Of a stretch of DNA of 64,000 nt, positions 9,302 to 20,571 are shown piece after piece. Positions within the stretch are counted from its first letter, which is position 1. Each line of letters begins with the position of its first letter. The position numbers and the translations under genes were made by a program. The notes under the pieces were generated by a model. That model had not been told where the DNA came from and ran no database searches. It saw only the letters and a list, made by a program, of their open reading frames with translations. Source of the stretch: Vaginimicrobium propionicum (lineage in GTDB: Bacteria; Actinomycetota; Actinomycetes; Propionibacteriales; Propionibacteriaceae). Location: contig NZ_LT706985.1 in NCBI RefSeq assembly GCF_900155645.1, positions 930,001 through 994,000 on the forward strand, given 5' to 3'.

Positions 9302-10197
9302 TACAGTTGATTCCTCCCGCGCATCAGTGACAGTTGGAGAAGTGAGATAAGCACCGCGATGATGAAGAATATCGTGGCATTAGCCATTTGATAGGCGTAA
9401 TCACCGCCGTTGAAGCCGGCGATGATGGTCATTGCGATAGATCGGGTAGCCGTCCCAGGCCCGCCATTTGTTAAACCGACGATGATGTCGTAAGCATTCA
9501 AGAAACCCTTGAACCCAATAATCGTGTTGATAATCACGTAGCCGAATACCAGTGGCAACGTGATTTTTAGCAATTGCTGAGACTTTGATGCTCCATCGAT
9601 ATCGGCGGCTTCATAAACATCGGCAGGCACCGACGTCAAACCGGCGATATAAATCAGCAAGGTGCTGGGAATGGCTTGCCAAGCGGTCACCGCGACGATT
9701 GCCGTCCAAGCCCAATCGGAATTGGCCAAGATACTTGTGGACAGCCAATCGATACCTAATGTCTCGCCCAGGGACGGGAAGGAATTAGAGAAGAGGAAGT
9801 TAAACACATAGGCGATGATGATGCCCGAGATGACCATCGGGATAACGAAAATCGTCCGCAATCCGGTCGTGAATCGTATTTTTGACGTCAACCCGACCGC
9901 CAGCAAGAAAGCAATCACATTTACGACAATCACCGTAGCTATCGAGAACCCGAAGGTAAATAGATAGCTTCTCAAGATGGCCGGATCAGAGAAAGAGGCA
10001 ATATAGTTCGTGAACCCAATGAAATGCCATTCCCCGATTCCTATCGAATCTGTGAAGCTGAAGAAGATCCCGATAATGCCCGGCACGGTGATAGCCAGCG
10101 TAAACAGAATCAGGCTCGGCACCAGGAATAGGTAGTAAATCGGCTCCACCCGCCGCTTTGAATAACGCGATTGTTTCGTTTTTGTGGTGCTGCTCAT
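9301..10197 (-). CDS. Sugar ABC transporter permease, MalF type
   Basis: Partner permease of 298 residues, with an N-terminal cytoplasmic tail, six hydrophobic segments and the EAA loop YEAADIDGASKSQQLLKITLP near residue 195. It starts just after the binding-protein stop codon and overlaps the next permease. No ATP-binding subunit is encoded in the operon, so the importer probably uses a shared MsmK-like ATPase from elsewhere; this last point is inference. Confidence 0.93.
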   Translation of the reverse strand: MSSTTKTKQSRYSKRRVEPIYYLFLVPSLILFTLAITVPGIIGIFFSFTDSIGIGEWHFIGFTNYIASFSDPAILRSYLFTFGFSIATVIVVNVIAFLLAVGLTSKIRFTTGLRTIFVIPMVISGIIIAYVFNFLFSNSFPSLGETLGIDWLSTSILANSDWAWTAIVAVTAWQAIPSTLLIYIAGLTSVPADVYEAADIDGASKSQQLLKITLPLVFGYVIINTIIGFKGFLNAYDIIVGLTNGGPGTATRSIAMTIIAGFNGGDYAYQMANATIFFIIAVLISLLQLSLMRGRNQL

Positions 10198-10199
10198 TA

Positions 10200-11489
10200 T
10201 CAGGCCTCCTTCTTAGGCGCGCGGAACGCTAACCGAGCCCAGTCAGCATCTAACGTTGTCAGGTACTCGTCCGCACTGGCACCTAAAGCCATGGCTTGGG
10301 CGTAGTTGAATACGGGGATGGTCTTTGGCACCAAAACCGACGGACCTTGATATACAGCGCCCGAATCGACATATTCGATCATTCCGGCGATCCTCGGGTC
10401 AGACGGCGCCGGGGCTGTTTTCGTCGGCGTGAACCCTAGTTGAGAATCGTTATAGGCTTCGATCACTTCCGGCTGGAAAAGGTATTCGAGGAAGTCACGG
10501 GCAGCTTCCTGGTGCTTCGACCCTTTCGGAATCATCGCCGCCAAATCCAAGTTGACACGCACCTTGAGGTCGGCTTCATCATTCGTCATTGGCAGCGGGA
10601 AAGTGCCTAGGTTCAAGTCCGGTACTGTCTTGGCTATCTCGCTGAACGCCCATGGCCCTTGGAAATACATCGCGGCCTGACCATTGGCAAAAGCTAGGTT
10701 GCCATCGCCGTAACCCCTAGAGTTAGCGTCCGGGTTGAGGTAGGAAGCCGATATCTGTTGCATTTTAGCCATCGGCTCTGCGAAGTTCTTCGAGAAAGAC
10801 ACCTCAGATTCAGACGAAACGTCGTCACCTTGCGCAGCCAACTTGTCGAAGAAATCGAGCACATCAATAGCGCCACCAACGGTGTAGTCATACAGACCCT
10901 GGCCGACTGTCCAGTCATCTTTCAAGGTAGCCTGAATCGGCGTTATCCCAGCGGCCTTTAGTTTTTCGCATACAGCTATGAACTCGTCCCAGGTTTTTGG
11001 CACTGACAAGCCGTTGGCGGCGAAAATGTCTTTGTTGTAGATGACGGCAGCCGCCATAACCGAATACGGGATTGCGCTCATTTGCCCCTCACACACGCCG
11101 TATTGGTCAAGCAGAGGTTGATATTTCTCCGGCATCCCCGAGGCCGCCTTCGTGTCACTCAAGTCAGTCAGGGCGCACCGGTCTACGAAACGCGCCACCT
11201 CCATGTTGTAATTCGCTAGCATCAGATCGGGCGGGTTGCCACGCACGAAGCTAGCCGAAACAACATCCACACCTGAAGTGTCCATCTCGACTCGCACTTT
11301 GTTTTGTGACTGGTTGTAAGTCGCAACAACCTCGTCCATAAATGCAATAGCCTCACGCTTGCTGAATGTAAAACGGATTTTCTCCGGCCCGCCGCTGCCA
11401 GCGCATCCGGCGATGGTGGGCAGCGCTAATGCAGCCGCCAGAACCCCTATAACCAGGCGTTTTATCCTTTTTGACCCGATAGACACCAT
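10200..11489 (-). CDS. Sugar ABC transporter solute-binding lipoprotein
   Basis: Extracellular sugar-binding lipoprotein that delivers oligosaccharides to the two permeases. From ATG 11489 the protein has a short basic N-terminus, a hydrophobic core and the lipobox LPTIAGC, so it should be lipid-anchored at Cys about 29. The body shows binding-protein family 1 features (KTWDEFIAVCEKLK, ANGQAAMYFQGPWAF). GGAGG lies just upstream of this ATG; a longer open frame to 11582 lacks such support and would bury the signal peptide. It is the first gene of the alpha-glucoside operon. Confidence 0.92.
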   Translation of the reverse strand: MVSIGSKRIKRLVIGVLAAALALPTIAGCAGSGGPEKIRFTFSKREAIAFMDEVVATYNQSQNKVRVEMDTSGVDVVSASFVRGNPPDLMLANYNMEVARFVDRCALTDLSDTKAASGMPEKYQPLLDQYGVCEGQMSAIPYSVMAAAVIYNKDIFAANGLSVPKTWDEFIAVCEKLKAAGITPIQATLKDDWTVGQGLYDYTVGGAIDVLDFFDKLAAQGDDVSSESEVSFSKNFAEPMAKMQQISASYLNPDANSRGYGDGNLAFANGQAAMYFQGPWAFSEIAKTVPDLNLGTFPLPMTNDEADLKVRVNLDLAAMIPKGSKHQEAARDFLEYLFQPEVIEAYNDSQLGFTPTKTAPAPSDPRIAGMIEYVDSGAVYQGPSVLVPKTIPVFNYAQAMALGASADEYLTTLDADWARLAFRAPKKEA

Positions 11490-11541
11490 TGTCCCTCCAC
11501 TAGATATCCCAAGTGATTCAGTATGGGCACATCTAGCGGCA

Positions 11542-11569
11542 AGTATAGGGGGACACTTTCCTGGCCAGG
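11542..11569 (-). promoter_or_regulatory. Possible promoter and operator of the alpha-glucoside operon
   Basis: On the minus strand TATACT (11547-11542) makes a good -10 box about 50 bases before the binding-protein ATG. Where a -35 box is expected lies instead the perfect 10-bp palindrome CCTGGCCAGG (11560-11569). A weak -35 replaced by a palindrome suggests a regulated promoter. No LacI-type regulator gene is present in the window. Confidence 0.35.
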
Positions 11570-11665
11570 GGCTTTTACACAAAAAGGTGAACTAAACGAT
11601 ACCTGTCGGCAAAAATTAGAGCCCAACCGTTAGTGGTTGAGCCCATAATGGTAGATTTCTCGTCT

Positions 11666-12022
11666 CTAGTAGATAACCTCGCCGTTAGCTCGACGCTCGC
11701 GTAGCGATTCAAGAGCCTCTTTAAGAATCGCAGAAGCCTCTTTTTCGTTGCGACGCTCTTTCACATAAGCCAAGTGAGTTTTATAGACAGCAGTTTTCGG
11801 CGGTGGTGGCGGGTTATTTTGGTCTTTACTTGCCGGCAGACCACAACGAGTACATTCCCAATCGTCAGGAACCTCAGCTCCAGCAGCAAATGCTGGACGC
11901 GTCTCGTGTCCGTTAGCGCAAAAATAACTTACCCGCATCCGGGGAGCAGCATCACCGCGTTCAGCCTCCCCTACTGGACCGGCACCGACCCTACTGCCGC
12001 GAATCGCAATTCCACCTGACAC
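11666..12022 (-). CDS. rbpA: RNA polymerase-binding protein RbpA
   Basis: Actinobacteria-specific general transcription factor that binds the principal sigma factor and stabilises the promoter complex. The 118 residues show the basic N-terminal arm, the small core domain with the Cys/His cluster YFCANGHE...CTRCG near residues 33-62, the basic linker, and the C-terminal sigma-interacting helices (HLAYVKERRNEKEASAIL). The start is GTG with AGGGAG eight bases upstream. Confidence 0.96.
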   Translation of the reverse strand: MSGGIAIRGSRVGAGPVGEAERGDAAPRMRVSYFCANGHETRPAFAAGAEVPDDWECTRCGLPASKDQNNPPPPPKTAVYKTHLAYVKERRNEKEASAILKEALESLRERRANGEVIY

Positions 12023-12063
12023 TAAATTGCTCCCTGAAATAGAACTTGAATTACTGCTACAAA

Positions 12064-12309
12064 TTAAGCGCTGATCTTATAAAGAATTGCCAGCGCGAAA
12101 ATACACACGACCCAAACCACACCAACGATGATGGTTAGTCGGTCAAGGTTGCGTTCGGCCACTGACGTGCCAGAAAGCCCGGTGGTCATACCGCCACCAA
12201 ACAGGTCGCCTAAGCCACCACCCTTGCCTTTGTGCAGCAGAATAAATGCGGTCAGAACGATGCTGACGATCACCAAAATGATCGACACCGCCAAAATAGC
12301 TCCGTTCAT
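12064..12309 (-). CDS. secG: Preprotein translocase subunit SecG
   Basis: Small auxiliary subunit of the SecYEG channel. The 81 residues have two membrane helices around a conserved glycine-rich loop (HKGKGGGLGDLFGGG, about residues 25-40). It sits downstream of tpiA and upstream of rbpA, as in many actinobacteria. A hairpin in the tpiA-secG gap suggests it also has its own promoter. Confidence 0.95.
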   Translation of the reverse strand: MNGAILAVSIILVIVSIVLTAFILLHKGKGGGLGDLFGGGMTTGLSGTSVAERNLDRLTIIVGVVWVVCIFALAILYKISA

Positions 12310-12387
12310 CGCTCCCTCTCGCTATTGCCGTAAGTCACCGACCCATGTTATCTCATTGCCCCCACACACGCTAAACCGGGCAATGTA

Positions 12388-12421
12388 AAAGGGTGGCCTC
12401 CAACGAAGAAAACCACCCTTT
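12388..12421 (-). terminator. Terminator of the pgk-tpiA transcript
   Basis: Nine-base arms AAAGGGTGG and CCACCCTTT separated by 16 bases. Read on the minus strand the hairpin is followed by TTTTAC. It lies 19 bases beyond the tpiA stop codon. Confidence 0.6.
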
Positions 12422-12439
12422 ACAGCTAATATTTCAGAT

Positions 12440-13210
12440 TCAGAACAGCACAATTGAGGCGAACTTATCTGGGTCTAGCGACGCACCGCCAACCAAAGCG
12501 CCGTCAATATCTGGCTGCGCCATGATTTCAGCCACATTGTCGGGTTTGACGGAGCCGCCGTACTGGATACGCACTTTGTCCGCAACATCCTGGCTGTATA
12601 GTTCAGCAACCTTATTGCGGATTGCCCCACAGACCTCTTGAGCGTCCTGCGGCGAGGCCGTCTTGCCAGTACCAATCGCCCAAATCGGCTCGTAAGCGAT
12701 CACCATTTTCTCAACATCCTGGGCAGCAATGCCTGACAGGCCAGCCGCAACTTGGCCGGTGACGTGGGCAACATGGTTGCCAGCTTCACGAATCTCCAAG
12801 CCTTCACCACAGCACATTATTGGGGTCATGCCATACTCGATGACTTTCTTAACCTTAGAGCAGACAACTTCATCAGTCTCATTGTGATACTGACGTCTTT
12901 CAGAGTGGCCAACAATTACGTACTGGCACCCTAATTTGGCCAGCATTTCCCCAGAAACGTCGCCAGTGTAAGCACCATTATCATGCTCAGAAATATCTTG
13001 AGCACCATAATGCAACTTCAACCGATCACCATTAATGATGGTTTGAACCGTGTGAATTGCAGTGAATGGCGGGATGACTACAGCCTCAACTTGGTCAGCA
13101 TCCCATTTCTTGTCTTGCAAAGTCCAGGCTAGCTTCTGCACTAGACCTAACCCGTCAACGTGAGTTAGATTCATCTTCCAGTTGCCAGCCATAATCGGCT
13201 TGCGCGCCAT
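12440..13210 (-). CDS. tpiA: Triose-phosphate isomerase
   Basis: Interconverts dihydroxyacetone phosphate and glyceraldehyde 3-phosphate. The 256-residue TIM barrel shows GNWKMN at the N-terminus (catalytic Lys), the catalytic His in VGHSERRQ near residue 100, the catalytic Glu segment VIAYEPIWAIGTG near 170, and the phosphate loop YGGSVKPDN. It begins directly after the pgk stop codon, so the two are translationally linked. Confidence 0.97.
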   Translation of the reverse strand: MARKPIMAGNWKMNLTHVDGLGLVQKLAWTLQDKKWDADQVEAVVIPPFTAIHTVQTIINGDRLKLHYGAQDISEHDNGAYTGDVSGEMLAKLGCQYVIVGHSERRQYHNETDEVVCSKVKKVIEYGMTPIMCCGEGLEIREAGNHVAHVTGQVAAGLSGIAAQDVEKMVIAYEPIWAIGTGKTASPQDAQEVCGAIRNKVAELYSQDVADKVRIQYGGSVKPDNVAEIMAQPDIDGALVGGASLDPDKFASIVLF

Positions 13211-14419
13211 TTAATTCTCCTTCAAAACGCTAAGGCCCGGCAGTTCCTTACCTTCAAGATATTCTAGCGACGCCCCGCCACCGGTGCTGATCCAGCCGAA
13301 CTGGTCGTCAGCGTATCCGAGGTCTCGCACGATAGCTGCGGAATCACCGCCACCAATTACGGTAAAGGCATCCGATTGAGCTAATGCTTTAGCTAGTGCT
13401 TTTGTTCCATTAGCAAATTCGTTGATTTCGGCAACGCCCATCGGCCCATTCCAAAATACTGTCTTGGCCTTAGAGATAGCCTCGCTAAACAGCTTCTCAG
13501 TTTCTGGGCCAATATCTAGGCCTTCTTTCCCTGCAGGAATCGCGTCAGCAGCAACAACGCTAACCTCACCTAATGGCTTCTTAGCGTCGAAATCCATGCC
13601 TTGGGCAACTCGCACATCCACTGGTAACAGGATTTGCTTACCTGCAGCCTTGGCTTGATCCAGATAGCCTCTAACCTCAGCCAGTTTCGATTCGTCAAGA
13701 ATGGATTCACCGACTTCTAAGCCCTGGGCTTTCAAGAAGGTGTAGGCCATACCACCGCCAACAATTAGAGTGTCGGCAATTTTTAGCAGATTGTCGATAA
13801 CGGCCAGCTTGTCGGCGACTTTGGCGCCACCCAAGACAACCACGAATGGCCGTTCCGGATTCTCGGTTACCTTGGAGAGTACCTCAACCTCTTTGCCAAC
13901 TAATTCGCCAGCAGCGGCCGGTAGCAGCTTGGCAACATCATAAACGGAGGCCTGCTTACGATGGACAACACCGAAACCGTCAGAGACGAAAACATCACCA
14001 AAAGCAGCATATTTCTTCGCCAGATCGCCTCGTTCCGCTTCGTCCTTGCTTTGTTCTGCTGGCTCGTAACGGACGTTCTCCACTAAAGCAATCTCGCCGT
14101 CCAAAAGCGATTTAGAAATTTCCTGGGCAGACTGTCCGACCACGTCATCAGCGAATTTGACCTCTTGACCCAGCAACTCACCCAACCTCTTAGCTACTGG
14201 AGCCAAAGAGAACTTTGGATTCACTTGCCCTTTAGGGCGACCAAGGTGCGCCATGACGGTGACCCTGGCGCCAGCGTTAAGCAGTTTGGTAAGTGTCGGC
14301 AAAGCAGCCTTGATCCGGCCATCATCAGTAATAGTGTCGCCGTCGAGCGGCACATTAAAATCACAACGGATAACTACGCGCTTGCCGCGTAGCTCACCCA
14401 AATCAGCTAAAGACCTCAT
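13211..14419 (-). CDS. pgk: Phosphoglycerate kinase
   Basis: Produces ATP from 1,3-bisphosphoglycerate in glycolysis. Seen: [12 protein letters not shown] near residue 14, MAHLGRP, the GGAKVADKL hinge region, and the nucleotide-binding end [11 protein letters not shown]...[17 protein letters not shown] 14419 is preferred because AAGGAA lies seven bases upstream and homologues begin here; an open frame runs ten codons further. The length of 402 residues is normal. Confidence 0.97.
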   Translation of the reverse strand: MRSLADLGELRGKRVVIRCDFNVPLDGDTITDDGRIKAALPTLTKLLNAGARVTVMAHLGRPKGQVNPKFSLAPVAKRLGELLGQEVKFADDVVGQSAQEISKSLLDGEIALVENVRYEPAEQSKDEAERGDLAKKYAAFGDVFVSDGFGVVHRKQASVYDVAKLLPAAAGELVGKEVEVLSKVTENPERPFVVVLGGAKVADKLAVIDNLLKIADTLIVGGGMAYTFLKAQGLEVGESILDESKLAEVRGYLDQAKAAGKQILLPVDVRVAQGMDFDAKKPLGEVSVVAADAIPAGKEGLDIGPETEKLFSEAISKAKTVFWNGPMGVAEINEFANGTKALAKALAQSDAFTVIGGGDSAAIVRDLGYADDQFGWISTGGGASLEYLEGKELPGLSVLKEN

Positions 14420-14439
14420 GTTTTCCTTTCGTTCGAACA

Positions 14440-14474
14440 TAAAAGACAAGGACGCACCAGGTGGCGCGTCCTTG
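14440..14474 (-). terminator. Terminator between gap and pgk
   Basis: Perfect arms CAAGGACGC and GCGTCCTTG (14447-14455 and 14466-14474), with further pairing in the loop. On the minus strand it is followed by TCTTTT. It lies 20 bases after the gap stop codon, so part of gap transcription probably ends here, giving gap and pgk-tpiA different mRNA levels. Confidence 0.75.
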
Positions 14475-14494
14475 CTTTATTCACAATTTTTCGA

Positions 14495-15499
<1,005 letters not shown>

Positions 15500-15622
15500 T
15501 CAGATCTCCTTTGCGAAATTTAGGAACGCTTTTGATTCTACCGGAAGTAGGTCACAACACGTAACACCACCTCGGTATGATTTTCGTCTAAGCCAACCAG
15601 CGGATATTACTCGCTCACAAAA

Positions 15623-16600
15623 CTATTGGTCAGCTATTTGTTGTAACGCAGATTTGGTATCAGGTATTCCTTGTTCACTAGCAGCTTTATCTGCCATAGC
15701 CAATAATCTACGGATCCGACCGGCAATTGCGTCCTTAGTTATTGGCGGCTCATGCAACTGACCCAATTCTTCAAGACTGGCCTGTTTATTGGCTAGCCGC
15801 AGTTTTCCGGCAGCCAGCAAATGCGCAGGGATATCGTCACCTAAAATCTCTAAAGCTCTATTTACTCTGGCACTGGCTGCCACAGCTGCTTTAGCAGAAC
15901 GACGCAGGTTGGCATCATCAAAATTAGCTAGACGCGTAGCTGAAGCCTTGACTTCCCGACGAATCCGACGCTCCTCCCAAACGAGTACAGCATCGTGAGC
16001 ACCCATTCGAGCTAGCAGTCCAGAAATCGCATCCCCATCTTTGATGACGACCTTGTCTACGCCTCGCGACTGCCTAGCTTTTGCAATGATGTCTAGTCGC
16101 CTGGCAGAGCCAACCATGGCTAACGCCGATTCGGACGAAGGGCAGGTAATCTCCAACGACATTGAGCGACCAGGCTCAGTTAATGAACCGCGAGCCAAGA
16201 ATGCTCCTCGCCAAGCAGCAACCTGCTCCCTAATCCCACCGCCGACGATCTGTGGCGGCATGCCGCGCACCGGAAAGCCGCGTGAATCAATTAATCCAAT
16301 AAGTCTGGCAAGATCTCTGCCGTTCTTTATCATTCGAATGACATATCTGCTGTTTTTCCTTATTCCAGCAGGATTAATCACCACTAAATCAGAATCAAAG
16401 CCATAAAGATCGGCGATAGTCTTCCTGACCCGCCGAGCGGCAGCACCAATATCGAATTCGGCTTCCACCACAATTTTCCCGCCCACTAGGTGAAGGCTGC
16501 CAGCAAAGCGCAACATCGCCGCTAACTCTGCACGCCTAGTCTCGGGCTTAGAAACATGCACCGCAGCCAATTCCGCTTTCACTTGCCGCGTTAACGCCAT
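15623..16600 (-). CDS. whiA: Sporulation/cell-division regulator WhiA
   Basis: DNA-binding protein conserved in Gram-positive bacteria, with an inactive LAGLIDADG homing-endonuclease-like N-terminal part and a C-terminal helix-turn-helix ([20 protein letters not shown] near residue 285). The 325 residues are normal. GAGGAG lies before the ATG. It follows yvcK by 19 bases in the standard rapZ-yvcK-whiA operon. In streptomycetes it acts with WhiB to stop growth before septation; a role in division is the likely one here. Confidence 0.96.
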   Translation of the reverse strand: MALTRQVKAELAAVHVSKPETRRAELAAMLRFAGSLHLVGGKIVVEAEFDIGAAARRVRKTIADLYGFDSDLVVINPAGIRKNSRYVIRMIKNGRDLARLIGLIDSRGFPVRGMPPQIVGGGIREQVAAWRGAFLARGSLTEPGRSMSLEITCPSSESALAMVGSARRLDIIAKARQSRGVDKVVIKDGDAISGLLARMGAHDAVLVWEERRIRREVKASATRLANFDDANLRRSAKAAVAASARVNRALEILGDDIPAHLLAAGKLRLANKQASLEELGQLHEPPITKDAIAGRIRRLLAMADKAASEQGIPDTKSALQQIADQ

Positions 16601-16619
16601 GCGTTTTTCTCCTCAACCA

Positions 16620-17588
16620 TCATGCCCCAGCCTGCGGATACATCAAATCTGCATAGACACTAGCTAGACGCAAAGTTTCATGCCGAGCGCTACCATCACG
16701 CATTCTGACATCAGCCATCACTAATTCCCCTCCGAGGCTAGCCACAAAATTCCGTAACGGTGTTTCATCTTTTACAAAGGAATTATCGGCAATTACGTAA
16801 TCAAGACGCAACATGGGGGCGTGTTCGGCTAATACCTCAATATGGCGAGCTGCCGAAAAACCCTTAGTTTCGTTAGTGGCATCAACATTCAAAGTCAGCA
16901 CTCTTTTGCCTGGAGAATTGACTATCGCCGCTGCTAAATCAGGCACCAATAAATGTGGCAACACCGAGGTAAACCACGACCCGGGACCTAGGACGATGTA
17001 GTCGGCGTCCATGATGGCCTGAGCTGCCTCTTTACAAACTGGCGGAGAATCCGGAACCAAGCGAACAGCCATGACTTCACCTTCGGTTATTGCCACTTTA
17101 TGCTGACCAAAAACCACCCTGGCCTCATCTGGCATCGACCGATCGACTTCCATAACATCCGCTTCTATCTCCAGCGGGATGGTGGACATTGGCAACACTC
17201 GCCCAACGATGCCGATTAGGTTTCCAACTAGGTCTAGGCCGCTAACAAAATCAGTGTCTTGCCAGGCAGACTCGATCAACAAGTTACCAACCGCGTGACC
17301 ATTTAAGGGGCCTGTTGAAACGAATCTGCGCTGTAATAATTTAGCCCATGCCCGCCCAGAGGCATTATTAGGGCACAATGCAGCTAGCGCCATCCGTAAA
17401 TCACCAGGAGGAATACCACCAATCTCATTACGTAGCCGCCCAGAAGATCCACCATCATCAGCTACCGTGACTACAGCCGTTAAATACTCTGTAATCTGAC
17501 GTAATGCACGCAACGAAGCCGATAATCCGTGTCCCCCACCAAGGGCAACCACCTTTGGCCTAACTGGTTCAACACTTGAGCGCCACAT
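16620..17588 (-). CDS. yvcK: Gluconeogenesis/morphology factor YvcK (CofD-like family)
   Basis: UDP-sugar-binding protein of the CofD-like Rossmann family, linked in other Gram-positives to cell shape and growth on gluconeogenic carbon. Seen: VVALGGGHGLSASLRALR at the N-terminus, TVADDGGSSGRLR, GDLRMALAAL and LGPGSWFTSVLPHLLVPDL. It is separated from rapZ by two bases and precedes whiA. Confidence 0.95.
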   Translation of the reverse strand: MWRSSVEPVRPKVVALGGGHGLSASLRALRQITEYLTAVVTVADDGGSSGRLRNEIGGIPPGDLRMALAALCPNNASGRAWAKLLQRRFVSTGPLNGHAVGNLLIESAWQDTDFVSGLDLVGNLIGIVGRVLPMSTIPLEIEADVMEVDRSMPDEARVVFGQHKVAITEGEVMAVRLVPDSPPVCKEAAQAIMDADYIVLGPGSWFTSVLPHLLVPDLAAAIVNSPGKRVLTLNVDATNETKGFSAARHIEVLAEHAPMLRLDYVIADNSFVKDETPLRNFVASLGGELVMADVRMRDGSARHETLRLASVYADLMYPQAGA

Positions 17589-17590
17589 CT

Positions 17591-18454
17591 TTACTCCAAA
17601 CCCAGATCACGATGCAGCACGCTGACGCTCATACCACGCTCGCGTAACCTAGCCGCCAAGGCCTCGCTCATTGACGTTGAACGATGTTTTCCACCAGTAC
17701 AGCCAATAGCTACCGTGGCCAGGAGTTTACCTTCTCGAACATAGCCTGGCTCAATAGTGGAAATGATCTCAACCAACTGATCAAGAAATTCTTCAGCCCC
17801 GTCCTGACCTAGCACATAGCTGCTCACTTCTTCAGACAAACCAGTCTTAGGACGCAAATGCGGTACCCAATGTGGGTTGGGTAAAAATCGGACATCAAAA
17901 ACCATGTCGGCGTCCAACGGCAGACCATTCTTGAATCCGAAACTCATCACCTGAATACGCAAATTATCTGCTTGCTCGCCACCATAAAGATGAGCAATCC
18001 GACGCTTTAGTTGGTGAACATTAGTCGCTGAAGTATCAATAACAACGTCTGCCGAAGCACGAATATTACGCAACATCCGACGTTCTTTAGCCAAAGCCTC
18101 CATTATCGAGCCGCCATCTTGAAGCGGCAGCGGGCGACGAGATGATTCTTGACGCTTAACGATAGTTTCGTCATTAGCCTCTAAAAAACACACTTCCGGC
18201 GTTATCCCTAGCGCTGCCAAACTAACGAAAACTCTAGGAAGCTGCTCAAACATTTCTCGACTACGCACATCCAAACCGACTGCCAGGCGGGTTTCATTCC
18301 CCCTGCCAGCAACATCAATGAGGTTTGGTAATAGCACCGGCGGAATGTTATCGACCACAAACCAGCCCAGATCCTCCATGGCGTGCATGGCCGTTCGGCG
18401 TCCCGCACCAGACAATCCGGTAACAATCACAACCTTGGGCAGCTGTTTATCCAC
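17591..18454 (-). CDS. rapZ: RNase adapter / nucleotide-binding protein RapZ
   Basis: P-loop protein of 287 residues. The Walker A motif reads GLSGAGRRTA, with Arg where most bacteria have Lys, a common actinobacterial form. The C-terminal domain keeps the phosphosugar-binding VAIGCTGGKHRSTSMSEAL stretch. In proteobacteria it directs RNase E to sRNAs; in actinobacteria the role is less clear. The start is GTG, with CATACT ending six bases upstream and a GGAGG too close to act as a normal ribosome binding site, so initiation may be leaderless. Confidence 0.95.
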   Translation of the reverse strand: MDKQLPKVVIVTGLSGAGRRTAMHAMEDLGWFVVDNIPPVLLPNLIDVAGRGNETRLAVGLDVRSREMFEQLPRVFVSLAALGITPEVCFLEANDETIVKRQESSRRPLPLQDGGSIMEALAKERRMLRNIRASADVVIDTSATNVHQLKRRIAHLYGGEQADNLRIQVMSFGFKNGLPLDADMVFDVRFLPNPHWVPHLRPKTGLSEEVSSYVLGQDGAEEFLDQLVEIISTIEPGYVREGKLLATVAIGCTGGKHRSTSMSEALAARLRERGMSVSVLHRDLGLE

Positions 18455-18615
18455 CCCTCCAGTATGGCCGTTTCTGAGCTGACGTGCCGAGTATCCGGCC
18501 AGGCTAAGACCAGATACGCAACCTTTCGCACCTAGCTATACCCACAAATTTGTGCTCGATTGCCCAGATTTACACATTAGAGTCAACTATTTGTCTCTTA
18601 AAGCAAGCTTGATAT

Positions 18616-20571
18616 TTAGTCCAAAAGTTCACCGGTGGCGGTATTTACCCCAAGTTGTTCTGGCTCCTCAGCTAGGACGTCAACCACAGCTTGCGCGGTT
18701 TTCGTTCCAAAACCTGGTAATTGGGCAATCTCGTTAACTGAAGCAGCACGCAACTGTTTTAGAGATGGGAAAACTGACAGCAGCGTCTTACGGCGCATTT
18801 CACCTAAACCAGGAACATCGTCGAGCACAGATTCGACCATCGCTTTTGCGCGCCGGCTGCGATGAAAGGTGATAGCGAAGCGGTGGGATTCATCACGTAC
18901 CCGCTGCAAAAGGTATAGCGCCTGAGAGCCGCGTGGCAAGATAACCGGAAACTCCTGGCCAGGAATCCACACCTCTTCTAGACGTTTCGCTAATCCAATG
19001 AGAGTAATTTCGCCAGCGAAACCAGTTTCGTCCAATACTTTTTGAGCAGCATTAACCTGAGGAAGACCACCATCAACAACTATTAACGCCGGCGCGTAAG
19101 AGAATTTCCTAGCCACCCCCGTTGTTGGGTCAATAAGCATCTCATCATCTGCCATGGCTTTCCGGTCTTGAGCCAGACGAGTCAATCGTCGCCTCAACAC
19201 CTCATCCATGGCGCCGACGTCGTTAGAACCTTCAAAAGATTTAATAATAAAGCGCCGATACTCAGATTTTCTGGCCAACCCATCTTCGAAAACAACCATT
19301 GAACCGACAACTTGCTGACCTTGAGTATGCGAGATGTCATAACCTTCAATGCGTAATGGCGCGCTATCTAAACCAATGGCTTCTTGAAGCTGGCTTAATG
19401 CTTGATTTCTGGTGGTCAAATCAGCTGCACGTTTCGTCTTATGCCTAGCCAAAGCTTCTTTCGCGTTAAGCCCAACAGTTAAAAATAAATCATGTTTTCC
19501 CCCACGCTGCGGCACCCGTAACTCGACGTTAGACCCACGTTGGTCACTTAAAAGCTGAGCCAAAATATCCGCGCTTTCCGGCATAGCCGGCAATAGAATC
19601 TCTGGGGGTATGGTCTCTGTTTCGGTGCGTAATGCCTTGTCATCATAGATTTGCAGCAGCAACGCCTCGAGCAGCTCCCCCACCGGAGAATCATCTGGGC
19701 GGTCAGCAACCCAGGCATGTTCGGAACGAACCCTGCCATTGCGCACTCGGAAAATCTGGACGGCGATCTCTAGTGGCTCATCCGCCACATTAATCACATC
19801 CAGGTCGCTACCTTCCGGTAAGACGATGGCATTTTTCTCACTGACTTGTGCAAGCGCCGCCAAGGCATCACGCAGACTCGCAGCACGCTCATATTCCATT
19901 GCCTCAGCTGCGGCAGTCATCTGCTTAGCCAACTTCTTCTCTAAGGCTTTGGAATGGCCAGACCAAAATGACATGAAATCTTCAACTATCGCGCGATGTT
20001 CGTCAGCAGTCACTCGTCCGACACAAGGAGCCGAGCATTTTCCGATAAAACCTAGTAGGCAAGGCCTTCCCGTGGCCTGGGCACGCTTAAAAACCCCGTC
20101 GGTGCATGAGCGCATCGGAAAAACTTTCAGTAGCTCATCGACGCTTTCGCGTACCGTCCAAGCTTTGGCGAAAGGACCGAAGTAGCGCCATCCACGTCGT
20201 TTTTGCCCCCTGCCGACGAATACTCTCGGGAAAGTATCGCTAAAGGTAATAGCTAACCACGGGTAAGATTTATCGTCGCGATACATGATATTGAATCGCG
20301 GCTTATAAAGCTGAATCCAGGTGTATTCAAGTTGTAGCGATTCCAATTCGTTTCGCACCACTGTCCAATCAATTTTGGCGGCAGTACGCATCATCGTTTG
20401 AGTACGCGGGTGCAAGCTGGCTGGGTCGCCGAAATAGGAGTTTAATCTGTTGCGCAGATTTTTCGCTTTGCCGACATAAATCACCTTGCCGTGAGCATCA
20501 AGGTAACGATAAACGCCTGGGTCTGTAGGTATCGAGCCTGGAGGCGGACGGTAACTGGCCGGATCTGCCAT
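18616..20571 (-). CDS. uvrC: Excinuclease ABC subunit C
   Basis: Makes both incisions in nucleotide excision repair. The 651 residues hold an N-terminal GIY-YIG nuclease ([20 protein letters not shown]), a Cys cluster near 150-175, a UVR motif that binds UvrB near 215, an RNase H-like nuclease ([21 protein letters not shown]) and C-terminal helix-hairpin-helix repeats ([25 protein letters not shown]). The ATG overlaps the uvrA stop codon (TGATG), coupling the two. Confidence 0.97.
   Translation of the reverse strand: MADPASYRPPPGSIPTDPGVYRYLDAHGKVIYVGKAKNLRNRLNSYFGDPASLHPRTQTMMRTAAKIDWTVVRNELESLQLEYTWIQLYKPRFNIMYRDDKSYPWLAITFSDTFPRVFVGRGQKRRGWRYFGPFAKAWTVRESVDELLKVFPMRSCTDGVFKRAQATGRPCLLGFIGKCSAPCVGRVTADEHRAIVEDFMSFWSGHSKALEKKLAKQMTAAAEAMEYERAASLRDALAALAQVSEKNAIVLPEGSDLDVINVADEPLEIAVQIFRVRNGRVRSEHAWVADRPDDSPVGELLEALLLQIYDDKALRTETETIPPEILLPAMPESADILAQLLSDQRGSNVELRVPQRGGKHDLFLTVGLNAKEALARHKTKRAADLTTRNQALSQLQEAIGLDSAPLRIEGYDISHTQGQQVVGSMVVFEDGLARKSEYRRFIIKSFEGSNDVGAMDEVLRRRLTRLAQDRKAMADDEMLIDPTTGVARKFSYAPALIVVDGGLPQVNAAQKVLDETGFAGEITLIGLAKRLEEVWIPGQEFPVILPRGSQALYLLQRVRDESHRFAITFHRSRRAKAMVESVLDDVPGLGEMRRKTLLSVFPSLKQLRAASVNEIAQLPGFGTKTAQAVVDVLAEEPEQLGVNTATGELLD

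Noticed and set aside
11490-11582. Longer start for the sugar-binding lipoprotein
   Set aside because: It would place 31 residues before the signal peptide, whereas ATG 11489 has GGAGG upstream and a proper lipobox distance.
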